Source of the DNA: Arachis hypogaea
Lineage: Eukaryota; Streptophyta; Magnoliopsida; Fabales; Fabaceae
Direction: 5' to 3'
DNA length: 64,000 nucleotides
Assembly: GCF_003086295.3 (NCBI RefSeq)
Contig: NC_092054.1
Location: 53,055,353-53,119,352 of the forward strand
Of this stretch, positions 46,276 through 61,320 are shown one piece after another. Positions within the stretch are counted from its first letter, which is position 1; every line of letters starts with the position of its first letter. The notes under the pieces were generated by a model. The model saw only the letters and a list, made by a program, of their open reading frames with translations, ran no database searches and was not told the origin of the DNA. The position numbers were made by a program, and so were the translations under genes.

Positions 46276-48189
46276 ATGAAGAATTCAATGTTATACTTTT
46301 CATTTGCTCTTCTTTATACTTTTCTCTTATCAACACACGTCTTAACTCATGAAATACCAAATAATGGTGAGTCATCTTTTTTTTTTTTAAATTAGAGAGT
46401 GTTAGGTAAACAATGACTATTTTGAACAACATAAGCAACCACCAATTAAATAAAAATACATTACATATACCTCTAAATTACCCATCTAATCTTAATATTA
46501 AAATAACTATCCGTATACCTAGTAAAATGAACATCCGATATATCTATTGTTCATATTATTTAATATTTTTATTGTCTACCTATACTTTTCCTTTTTTATT
46601 TTTTTTCTTTAACTTTTGTAGTGAGTTTTAGAGTAATTATCTATAAATTAGTTTCAAATTTTAAAATATTCAGATAGTCTTCAACATTTATCTTCATTAG
46701 CCAATATAATCTCTCTCAAATTGATTAGAATAGTAAAATATAAAATAATTTTTGAATCATTTAAAAATTTTAAATTAATCTCTAAAAAACTTTAAAAATT
46801 TTGAACAGTCATTTTAATTAAACGAATTAAATTAAAAGGGAACTATTTTGTCTAGCATAAGTAAATTTTAAGGATTATTTTGTATATTTTAAAACCTAAA
46901 ATACTAAAACGTCTAATATTAAAAATTTTAGAGACTAATTTAGATAATTACTTTTAATTTAATTTTCAATTTTAAAAGAATGATTGCAATTATAACTTAC
47001 ATTTTTTCTCTATTCACCAGAGGAGAGAATTCCAGCACAAAATAACAATGCATGGCCTTATGAGTTAGAAGGTTCAACAAGTGGCTATCATCTTCCCAGT
47101 TACTACTTTCAAGAAGCTAATCCTTCTTTGGTACCTAACGCTAAAAAGGGTCACTATACTACTCGTTTGGTTGGCTATACTCCCAGTGACTATCAACTTG
47201 ACAAAACAATGATAGATATTAGTTTTCCGGGTGGTAGAATAAATTTTCCTTGGCCATTTTCAAGTTCTATGTTTGTGGCACCAAAAACTGATGAAGCAAG
47301 CCCTCTTTATACTGCTACTTCGACTAGTTACCATCGTGCCAATCAATATCCATCATACTTCGGAGATACTGGTGAGGATTTTTTTTCCCCTCTTTTAATG
47401 TCTATCTTCTCTTAGTACCTTAAATTTTTTACATAAGTGGTCTAATTTATTTCAAAATTGATGAGTAATGTTAGGAAATGAATTTTTTTCAGCCAATTTT
47501 AATCAATGTGTTTAAAATTATTTTGTTTCTCTTAAATTATATACTCTAAATCATAAATCTTTAATCTCAAATTTTAAATCTTAAAATTCTCAAAAAAAAA
47601 AAAAATTAAAGATAAAAAATTAACTCATGTTGGCTAACTAAAATTTGATTCCTTATATATATATATATTTTTAATAATAAGAAGACTCTCTTATCATATA
47701 TTAGCATAAATTTTAGCCAATTTTACAACGTTATAAAAGTCTATAACTTGTTTAAACTATTATTTGTGAAAATCATTTTAATTATATATTTTTCAAAACT
47801 AATGAAAAATTCATTATTATTATTAGAAAAGCCAATGTCTTATATTCTAGTCATATATTGACTTAATAAGTGGTTGATAATGGAATTTTAGGAAACGAAA
47901 AGCTACATATGTATTTTATTGCTTCTTAAAGCATCAAGCAAGTTCAAAACTTTTATTGTGTATTGTTATCGTAAGATTTTTTAACTTAAATCCTCTAATT
48001 ATTGGAACAAATAAAATTGCTGAATCAGAGAATCCTAAAAGTAGAAGAATGACGAGAAATCGTAAATTATTTATGATGGAGCCTTCAGAAGTTAATGAAA
48101 AGTTTACTCATATTTTTCCAACAAAGACTTCCAACATGATACATGGCGGTAAAGGATATGGAGACATTGATGAGGCGACAACAACCTAA
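46276..48189 (+). CDS. Putative small secreted protein, three exons, unknown family
   Basis: Exon 1 46276-46366 encodes a signal peptide (MKNS + hydrophobic LYFSFALLYTFLLSTHVLTH). Exon 2 47021-47371 encodes 117 residues rich in Tyr, Ser, Pro and Asn (for example NNAWPYELEGSTSGYHLPSY). Introns begin G|GTGAGT (46367) and G|GTGAGG (47372), both phase 1; the first ends TTCACCAG at 47020. Exon 3 has two phase-compatible choices: 48029-48189 (after AATCAG), giving about 200 residues ending GYGDIDEATTT, or 47892-47929 (after TTTTAG), giving about 159 residues. Splicing keeps the frame in both. No cysteine pattern or known domain was recognised. It lies in sequence that is not obviously repetitive. 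I see a plausible live gene of unknown role; expression is unproven. Confidence 0.55.
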
Positions 48190-48637
48190 TACCAACCTAT
48201 CAATTATATACATATGTAACCAAATATATAATAATATCGATATCGGGTGTCTTACGACTTATTTATATATGAAGCTACTATCTGATTATTATGCTATGCA
48301 TTTCTTTCTTGTTATCTCTGATTTGGTCATTAACCTAAATCAATATTTGATGTTATGAAATAAATATGATTTTAGTATAAAATTATTTTCTTGTTCGATA
48401 ATAATTTTAATTTAATCTTGAAATTTTAATTTTATTATCTCAGTCAAACATTAAAGCAATAACTGGATTTATCTAAAGAACAATTATATATATATGACAA
48501 ATAAAATTATCATTTTATCCAATACTTAATCAACACTAAATTTTAAATATTAAATTTTAAATCTTAAATCTTAATAATATAAAATAAAGTATTGGCCTAA
48601 AATATTAATTAATATTAATAAAAAATACAGTCATATT
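48190..48637. other. AT-rich flank, no feature seen
   Basis: AT-rich DNA between the secreted-protein gene and the next retrotransposon; no ORF, motif or repeat boundary recognised apart from short poly-A/T runs and ATATATAT at 48489-48496. Confidence 0.6.
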
Positions 48638-48642
48638 ACACA

Positions 48643-49380
48643 TGTAAGATTCAAGACTTTTGAAAAGTCCTACATTAAACTAATCTCAAATCATATATTC
48701 GTTTACAGTTTTAATTTCAAAAATTCTTTTATTGGAAATAATTTAAGGCAATTTTTGATTAATTGAATTTGAAATAAATTAAGAATTTTATCCAAACTCT
48801 ATACTTAAGAATCATTTTTCTATTTATGATTTAAAGTTTTAGAAATTTAAAAATAAAGAGATTTGGCTATTTAAATCAGAATTTCATCTAATTTTATGAT
48901 TATTGGATTATTTTCTATATTTGAATTATAAAGTTTGCAATGATGAAATAATAGGAATTTTACATGATTTGGACTAAATAATTAATATTTTAAAAATATT
49001 AATACTACTATTTTAGAAAGTAGATAAATTAATTATATTATTTCTAATTTTTGGATTTGAACATTTTATTGAAAATAATTTGTAAAATTGATGAACAATA
49101 GTATTTTTATACATTATTATTGTTGGATTAAAATTTGGTTTTCAATTATTCCATTACCCTAATTTTATTAAAGTTACCCAACCTACCCCTAACCAAACCC
49201 TAATTCACTAAGAACAAAATCCAACCCTAGCCCCCTCACTCTCAACCGCAACACTTCTCTCCCTTCAGCAAACAATCAGAAAAAATGAAAGAAAGAAAGA
49301 AAGGGGGAAGCAGGGGAAGGGTCTGCGGAGAAGGGGAAGAGGAGAGGAAGAAGCTTCGCGCCACCATTCTGCACAACAGT
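48643..49380 (+). repeat. 5' LTR remnant
   Basis: TGTAAGATTCAAGAC... matches 51526-52266 closely. It ends abruptly after CTGCACAACAGT, where the intact copy continues CGCCGTGCC. The AAGAAAGAAAGGGGGAAG ORF start at 49285 is LTR leader sequence, not a gene. Confidence 0.88.
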
Positions 49381-51525
49381 TTGACTTTTCAAATAATTTT
49401 ACTATGGTTCCTATACGTAACTTTATTTGATTATGTACTTAAGTATTTTTTTTTTCAATTCTTAAAGGAAAGAATTTTCGCTTTTATTCCAGTTAGCTTT
49501 CGTTTGACAAATTGACTTTAATTTGGCATGATGCATTATTTATGCATTCGTCGTTCTTTCAGAAATATTGAATTCATACCTTTCCTCTCAAGTAGGGGCT
49601 AATTCTTTAAGCTTTTGTTTCTATGGTTGTGATACTTGATTTTGTATTTAACTATTCTTTTCCTTTTATGAACATCACCATTAGTCTTAGTTTTCCCTTC
49701 TCTTGTAAATCTCATGCTCATCCGAGTCAACTAGAATTTGTTTCTATCTAGTACGTTATTTGTCCTCTTAATTGTCCTTCCTTAGTCAAAGGTTCCTTCT
49801 TGAAAATTCACTGTTGATTGAGTTGTCTTTCCTTACGAGTTTTGTATTCTTTTGTACCAATGGAAAGCTTGTTTGATGTTCCATGCTTCGTGGATCTTGT
49901 TTGAACTCCCTTAATTTAAGATCTTTTCTTGTTTGGGCTGATTTCTTTTAAACACATCTTAATATTCTTGAATGTTCTTATGTGATGGCAATTTCAAGTG
50001 TATTCTTAGAGTTTTGATGTGAACTTTTGAAACAAATTTTGGATTCTCTTAAGAAATCTAAATCAATTCTTCTCGCTTAAATTGCATCCATAGTTATTCC
50101 TTAAATTGACAAAGTTGTTTTGAAGTTGGCATGCACTGTTTTAAATAAAGTTTTGAAATCGACTGATAAGCAAATTTTTACCTCGGAGTTTACTTTTCTA
50201 AATAGAGTTTAACTTGTTCCATATTTGTTATAAAATTTTATACACGCTTGTTTGAATTTAAACTTTGAGAATTCTTGAACAAACATTTGATTTTCTTACA
50301 ACATTACCACAATTTCAGTGTATACTTTTATTTGATTGAGTACCTAAATGTCTTTTAGGATTATCAAAAAATTGTTTTGGCCTCAACCCAATTGACTTTC
50401 ATTTTTTCAAACCTCACCTATTCTATATTTTACTTGCAAACTATTTAGACAAAATGCAATTTAGTTTTCTTTTAACCATATTGCAGTTTTGATATATGTT
50501 TCTATCACCCTTTTGTAAAATGCGAGTTACATACTTTTCTTTTAGCACATGAGGTGATCTTCTTTCCGTTTTTCATTCTTTATATTCAAATGTATTATGT
50601 GTACTTAATCATAAATTCTAAACCTTGAGAGTGTCATCACTAGCTTTAGTTAACCTTCTTCTATGATTTTATACTTTTTAACTCAGCTTGATTTAGTTTC
50701 AAACTACTGTCTTGCTTATCCTTTTTGAGTTTCTATCAGTTATCTCTGATTCGGGAGTCATCCTTGAGGTTGTTAAACTGAATTTATTTCTAATACTCTT
50801 CATCGATTGTACATCCTTGTTTACTTGTAGGTTCAGCAGTTCTTTCAAAACTCTTGCGGAGATTATCCTTGTTGTTTGTCCTTCTTTTTCAAAGTCTTTT
50901 ATCTTTCTGAGTAAACTCGAGAATTGTTTTGATATCACGTGCGATCTTTAGGTATAGTAATTGCGATGCCTTAGTTCTTTAAGACTTGTTTGTCGATACG
51001 GAAGGTGAAGCGCTATGTGTCCGACGTTATGAGAAGTTGTGTGAGTTTTGTTTCTCGCGGAAGAGTTTGCAGATGTTAGGCTTGTGACCAGATATGGGGT
51101 TGTGAAGTAATTGATGGAGTTAGGAAGCTGATACTTAGAAAGGGGTACGAGATCTGCGAGTGAACGTTATGTCTGTTGTTAGATACCAACCTGCTTGTAA
51201 CCTTCTTGCCATGTTAACCACCGCTTTGCTTCATGAACGCCTATCTTGACTTGCACCCTATTTTGTTTCTCCAAGCTTTTGTAAAGTTTTGAAATTGTAT
51301 AACCTTTTTGCATCGAGCCTATCTTTATCTTTTTTCTTGTACTATATTTTACCCTTATATTTAAATCTTATGGTTAACAGGTATTTGAACTTGTATATAT
51401 ACATATATGTGTTAAGATCTCTTACTTTTCTAAAAAGTATTTAAAAAGTAGATCACTAAGGCTATGTACTATCTTATGCATTATTTTAATTTTCGAGGAC
51501 GAAAATTTTTATAAGGTGGGTGGAA
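49381..51525 (+). other. Internal domain without recognisable genes, with polypurine tract
   Basis: 2.1 kb of T-rich sequence with no gag, protease, RT or integrase signature in any frame. The ORFs at 50699-50951 have no family match. The last part (50940-51180) is richer in G but also non-coding. It ends in the polypurine tract AAGGTGGGTGGAA (51513-51525). It may be a large-retrotransposon-derivative-type internal domain or heavily decayed sequence. Confidence 0.6.
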
Positions 51526-55670
<4,145 letters not shown>

Positions 55671-55672
55671 AC

Positions 55673-56815
55673 ACATCCATGTAATTTTGTATCCAAGTTC
55701 ATCCAAGTTGGCCCAACACCAAAAAAACCCAATACCATTAAATGAAACGTGAAATACACGCGCCCAACACACACAAAACCGCTCTTACCCAACGCTTCTT
55801 CTCTTCTTCTTCTCACGCTCGTTTACGCACGGAGCGTCTTCTTCTTCTTCGCCTTTTTCTTCACGTTCCTCCTCATCTTCCTCATTCTCCTCCTTTTTTT
55901 TCGTGTTCTTTCTTCTTCAAGTGTTTTCTCCTTATCGTCATTCTTTTGTTGTTGTTGCTGCTGTAATTTTTTTTCTTTTCCTCCTTCGCTCTTTGGTGAA
56001 GAAGCAGTAGAAGGTGAGGAGAAAGAGTTTTAAATTTTGTAGAACAGAAATCAACCGAACATGTTATTATGGTGAAACAATTGTATAGTACTAAATGAAT
56101 GGAACATTATCCATTATATAAATTCAAATTAGAACATCTTTCTGCATAATGAAATGAACATGTATTCATGGTGAAACAATTGTATAATACTGAGTGAACG
56201 AAACATAATCCATTATATAAAATCAAATTCAAATAGCTTTCTGCATAATGAACCGAGCACAGTACTCATGGTGAAACAATTGTATAGTACTGAGTGAACG
56301 AAACATAATCTATTATATAAAATCAAATTCAAACAGCTCTACCTACAATTTACAGATTATCAATTCAATTCAATTCAATCCAGTACACTTCCGTCCATTC
56401 ATTTCAATTCAAATTAGCAATTGCATTCCATTCAATTCGATTCAAAATTGAATAATCCAAATTTCGTCAGTTTGATTTGTTTCAGAAGAATAATCCAAAT
56501 CGTTCTCATTCAACTGATTTGAAGTTGTGTCATTCATTGTTTCGATTTAGAAGTGTAGATCGAAGAAGAAAACGAAAAAGAAGAAGAAGAAGATAAATGC
56601 AACGTAACCAGATCGAAAGAAGAAAACGAGAAGATGAATGTGACCAGAGGAGAACGATGAAGGCAATGCAGATCAATAAGGAAGAACGCACGTTGAGCAA
56701 AGCTTTAGGTTGCAGCATGTTATATGTAGCGCATGTATGACAAACGAGTAAGGGGAGAAAAGCGGGTCTGACTAATATTACTTGAATAACTTGGATACAT
56801 TTTTTATATAGATGC
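55673..56815. mobile_element. Non-autonomous DNA element with ~35-bp terminal inverted repeats
   Basis: The left end ACATCCATGTAATTTTGTAT (continuing CCAAGTTCATCCAAGT) matches the reverse complement of 56780-56815 (GCATCTATATAAAAAATGTA, continuing CCAAGTTATTCAAGT). The interior also folds: CTTCTTCTTCTC-rich sequence at 55795-55870 faces GAAGAAGAAAACGA-rich sequence at 56555-56640. No transposase. The superfamily is unknown; no clear target duplicate was seen, partly because the Tekay-like element inserted next to or inside its left end. Confidence 0.6.
56058..56345. repeat. 99-bp tandem repeat, about 2.9 copies
   Basis: Copies begin near 56058, 56157 and 56256; each contains CATGGTGAAACAATTGTATA and CATTATATAAA. 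Located in the centre of the inverted-repeat element. Confidence 0.9.
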
Positions 56816-57540
56816 AAAACATTATTGTAAAAAATATTGACCTCTTAACCATTTTTTTATCTAAAATTTTATGTAATTAAATAACATATCTTAGACACCC
56901 AACATCAACAACTATTAAACAAAGACAAATACAAATGATAATAGTGACAATATATACATACGGAATTTTTTTCTTAAAGAATGAAAAAAATTTATTATTT
57001 CCAAAAAGAAAATAACCCCGCCCCGATGTCCGGTTTACCGCGCAATAAATAGGACCCCTTCGTCGTTTATCTTTGTCAAACTTCTTCAAATATTATTTTT
57101 ACCCTATCTTTTTTATTTTTTCTAATTCATATATAATTTTATTATTGTTTAAATATTTAATTTAGATATTGTTATGCTATAATTATTTAAAAAGTTAGGT
57201 TAGATAATGTTACCTAAAAGTAGTTTTTAGTTATTATAGGAATAATTATTTAGATTAGATTATAATGTATAAAAATAAATATTTATATTAGATGAGTGCA
57301 TGATTTTAATTTCAATTTTAATTTAAAGTGTATTTAAATTGTAGGTTATGAGAAAAATTAACTTATGTTTAAGATTAACAAGTGACCAATACGTAAAGGA
57401 TAGGATAAATATTTTTTAATTATAATTTAAGTGGCATTACTTGACTATTTAGATTAGCTTAATGTGATTCAAATTTTATTTGAATTTTAGTTTAGATTTA
57501 GTACGTCATGATTATTTTATTTTTTATATTTGAAGGGTTA
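56816..57540. other. AT-rich DNA, no feature recognised
   Basis: No ORF with a family signature. The ORF at 56877-57089 (minus) has a hydrophobic segment but no other support. Confidence 0.6.
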
Positions 57541-58660
57541 CATAGCGTGTATCAATGGAGCACAATTTGTTAAGAGGTTATGAGGAGAATTTGTATAGAT
57601 CAGACTAGATAGGATTGATCATATTGTTGGAAGATTTAGACAACTGATATAAAATTTAAATTATGTATTCATTGAATATAAAATTTATATTTTTGGGAGC
57701 TTGAATTATATATAAGTTTGTGTTTTTTAGCCTACTAAGATGTTAGAAACTTGACGAAATAAACTGACACGGTCCAACAAACTTGTTAGGTCATACCTCA
57801 GACGAACAGGCTCTGAACATGTGGCATACGTGATTGAGTGAGACCATGATTGGACGTTGCCTGTTTTGATTGAGAGGTGGCAGCCAAAGTCAAACACATT
57901 TTATTTGCCTATATGAGTTAACTATTACCTTATAAGATGTGCCTTATCAGTTAGAACTTCTGATTGATGGAGATCCTGCTTTAATAGCTACATGAATAGC
58001 TGGGAGCTTTTCTATGAGGGACGGACCATGATAGAGTTATGCTAGCAGTTGATAAGAGCTATAATAGGACCCACTGAGAAACAAGATCAGAACAAGTGGA
58101 GCATCAATATATCGTGATTTAGAGATACGATATGTCAGGATTTGGAAGAAGACACAACGGATGAGCGATGTATGCAGTACACCTGAGGGTATATCAAGCA
58201 GATCATAGTAGTATTTTGTATCTGGACATGTCTGACTATCGAGTTCATAAGAGGTGGCTGCCACTATTGAAGGATCTAGATTGGGATGGTCATCTATTTT
58301 GGAGTTTAATTGTGATTGGCTTTTCGTACTAGCAGATGTGTCAAACCACAAACTAAATGCAACAAAACTTAGGTGGATGCAGAGGTTTGCTTCTCTCTTG
58401 GACATATTATCATATCACTGCGTTTTTACCCCAAGAATATGAAGAGTGAAAATTTTCTTTTGTTCAGAGTTATTTCTGCATTTCTTTTCTTTGTTTTATT
58501 GCTCTCTAAAGAAAAGAATGTGTAACTTTTAATGACTCATGAAATTGTAGGTGGGTGGGACACAAGCTATCTCAGGGCTCTAAGGATACTAGACTTTGGA
58601 GTTGGAGAGGAGTTCTCAACAATATTGGGATAAATGACATAGGTAATCAATATATTTGTA
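57541..58660 (+). pseudogene. Plant mobile domain (PMD/MAIN-like) protein, decayed
   Basis: Broken frames carry the family landmarks in order: ENLYRSD (57590), then SYLRRTGSEHVAYVIE, HDWTLPVLIERWQPKSNTFYLP (57795-57910), RVHKRWLPLLKDLDWDGHLFWS (58235-58310) and LSQGSKDTRLWSWRGVLNNIG (58570-58640). The PMD (PF10536) occurs in MAIN-type plant proteins and is carried by Mutator-like and Ty3 elements. Several stops and frame changes make it non-functional. I favour a transposon-borne copy because MULE-like scraps adjoin it. Confidence 0.75.
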
Positions 58661-59039
58661 TATAAGTATAGATGTGTTCTTTTTTTTTTTTTTGACCAAT
58701 TGCCTTGTTATTGATTAAATTTACATCACAACTTTGATTTGCGTCTGTCACAACAGTATTTGCGATGTATTTTTAGTGGGTGCATTTAGTGTTGGTTAGT
58801 TTGGGAGACCAACAGGATCATGATGTAGGCCACATACCACATGATCTACCTGTTTATACTCTGGATCCTCCATAGTTGCATCAATTAGAGGATGATGATC
58901 TGCCATAGGTACGACCTCGAGGGGGGTGACGGGATAGGGTGCATCCTATGCCTGGCCAAGCTAGAGCAGCTTGTAGATGATGATATTAGGAAGTTGTGAT
59001 TCACAAATGTCATGCTTGCAGATTATTTGACCTTCGAGC
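58661..59039. other. Decayed tail of the PMD region
   Basis: Contains LHQLEDDDLP-like sequence near 58875-58915, consistent with a low-complexity C-terminal extension of a MAIN-like protein, but too damaged to define. Confidence 0.35.
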
Positions 59040-59330
59040 CACCATGTCTGACACAGTCATCATATGTCAGTTGGGTTAGTGCGAATTATAAGTTCGTGAA
59101 GTAGTTTATCTCTTCGTCTTCCTCAATAGGTTCAACATCTACTTCATCACTATCAGATAAAGGATTAACTTGATTAGGATCAGTCATTCGTTCTCCAACT
59201 ATAAAACCCTCATGGCTTTCAAAATCTGCTTACACCATGTTATCTGGTAGTGCATTCGAATATGTATTAGACGCCTCAATGCTACTTTCGGGTGGCATGT
59301 TTAGATCAGCCATCAATCTTCTAATATTCG
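59040..59330 (-). pseudogene. MULE-associated N-terminal fragment (putative)
   Basis: The minus strand reads MADLNMPPESSIEASNTYSN from the ATG at about 59318, later FESHEGFIVGERMTDPNQVN and an acidic SDSDEVDVEPIEEDEE stretch, with two stops. This layout resembles N-terminal parts of plant Mutator-like transposase ORFs. Assignment is tentative. Confidence 0.4.
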
Positions 59331-59689
59331 TCCTAACTGTGTCACTTGACTGGGAGCAATATCCAACAAACATCGATAGGCATCATTATCACACACTTTC
59401 ATCTTTTTCATTGCCATTTTAAAAGAAATTCTATTGGAGCTTTAATAGCCATTCAAAAATGATATCTTAAGATAAATAATAAATATTTTGCTTTGAAGTT
59501 ATTCAACAAATGCTTACTACAATGCTTCTGCCATGAATTTGAAAAGCACTCAAAAATTGCTTATGTCAATCTTTAGCATTAAATAGAAATAAATTAAAAT
59601 ATTAGTTAATAATATTAATTGAAAATAATAAAAATAAAAATATATTACATTTTGTCTATTACTCCTTATTGTGTATGATCATCCCCTAA

Positions 59690-59841
59690 TGCATCATGCA
59701 GGCAATTCAATAAATGAAAATTCAAAGAATCTCTAATAGTGTATGTGAGAATTTGCATAAAGAGAATATGCACAAGGCAATATCCTCCGTATGGACCTTT
59801 CAAACAACATCCATCTAAGTTAAAAGTGGTTTTCAACCATT
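59690..59841 (-). pseudogene. Mutator-like transposase fragment
   Basis: The minus strand reads KTTFNLDGCCLKGPYGGY, matching the LDGCHLKGPYGG signature at the start of the MULE transposase DDE domain (first catalytic Asp). About 50 codons survive. In minus orientation it lies upstream of the N-terminal fragment at 59330-59040, so the parts are not in native order. Confidence 0.65.
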
Positions 59842-59856
59842 TAAAAATTCTTATAT

Positions 59857-61315
59857 TGATAAACCGCTATTTTACGGTTTATCTTGTGCTAAATTGAGTG
59901 GTTTTTATCAGTTCTTCACACACTTATTCATACAAATTGCATGGTTTTACAAATCCTTCCTAATTTTGTTCCATTATTGAAAACTTGCTTCCTAAGCCTT
60001 TAAATTGTCAATTTTTAATTCCCCTTTATACCATTCGATACTGTGATCTGTGTGTTAAGTGTTTTCAGGTTTTATAAGGCAGGAATGGCTTAGAGGATGG
60101 AAAGGAAGCATGCAAAAAAGTGGAAGCAACACAAGAAACAAAGGAGCTGACCAGCGAGGATCGACGCGCACGCATGGCTCACACGTGTGCGTGACTTGGA
60201 GCATTTCACAGCGACGCGTACGCGTGACGTGCGTCACGTGCTGCAACTACAGAAGACACTGGGGGCGATTTTGGGCTGGTTTTGGCCCCAGTTTTCGTCC
60301 CAAAAACACAAACTAGAGCCAAGGGGCAAGCAGAGACTCAACACACATTCACATTCACTTTAGTTTAGTTTTAGTTTTGAATTCTAAAGAGAAAAACATT
60401 ACTTCTTCTAGGGTTCTTCACATTCCTAGATTTTTAGCTTTTGTGCTTTTGGATTGGATATTGAGAGAGTTACTACCTTCGATTGAAGTCTCTATCACTA
60501 TAGTTTGATTTCTTATTACCTTACTCTTTTGTTTTTCCATTTAGTTTACTTGCATCATATATGGATATCATTGATTTTGGGATTTATTAATGCAAAGAGT
60601 TATTTTTACATTTAATTTTATTATCTATTTGATCATCTCCAATTAATTTATTAGCTCCAAATATTGCTTTTACTAAATTAATTTTAATTACCATGTATCC
60701 TCTCTACTCCCTTTATATGTTTGCGAAAATGGCATTCATGTCAATGGAGTAGACTCCCAACTTGACTTTGGAGTTGATTAATAGGAAATCCTTGAGTTTG
60801 AATACTCAAGTATTAATCTGTAATTGGAAGTTGTTGGCTAACTCACTTTTCACTAACTCTAATCCTTCCCTAGGAAGGGATTAGGACTTGTGAGTCAGAG
60901 TTGGTTTAGTTACTTGACTTTCCTTTATTAGTTATATGATAACTAAGTAGAAGCAATAATCTTTTACTATTATACTTGGGGAATTCAACAAGGATAGAAA
61001 TTCCGATTAATCTTCTCCTAGTCAAGGCTTTTTATTTAAAATATATAAAACCTCTTGTTAATTTTTATTGCTTTAATTGATAATCATTTATTTTTCTATT
61101 TCCCAACTCTAAAATTTTTCAGACGATTCCTGACCAATAAATTGCACTCTTTTGTCAACTCTTTGGGAGACGACCTGGGAATTCTACTCCAGTTAATTGA
61201 TTCTAAATTGTGACAACTCTTTTTAAATTGATAAGTGGAATTTTTGTCGGTTAAGAACTGTACTTGCAACGCTATTTTTATTATAAATTCTTAACCGGCA
61301 TTTTTTCGCCCGTCA
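59857..61315 (+). repeat. Solo Athila-type LTR
   Basis: Starts TGATAAACCGC, like the Athila LTR start at 21317, and ends CGCCCGTCA. It is flanked by TATAT on both sides (59852-59856 and 61316-61320). It shares the internal layout of that LTR, including the CpG-rich tract (60160-60240) and GGGAGACGACCTGGGAATTC near the end. No internal domain adjoins it. The AT-only TSD is weaker evidence than a mixed one. Confidence 0.75.
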
Positions 61316-61320
61316 TATAT

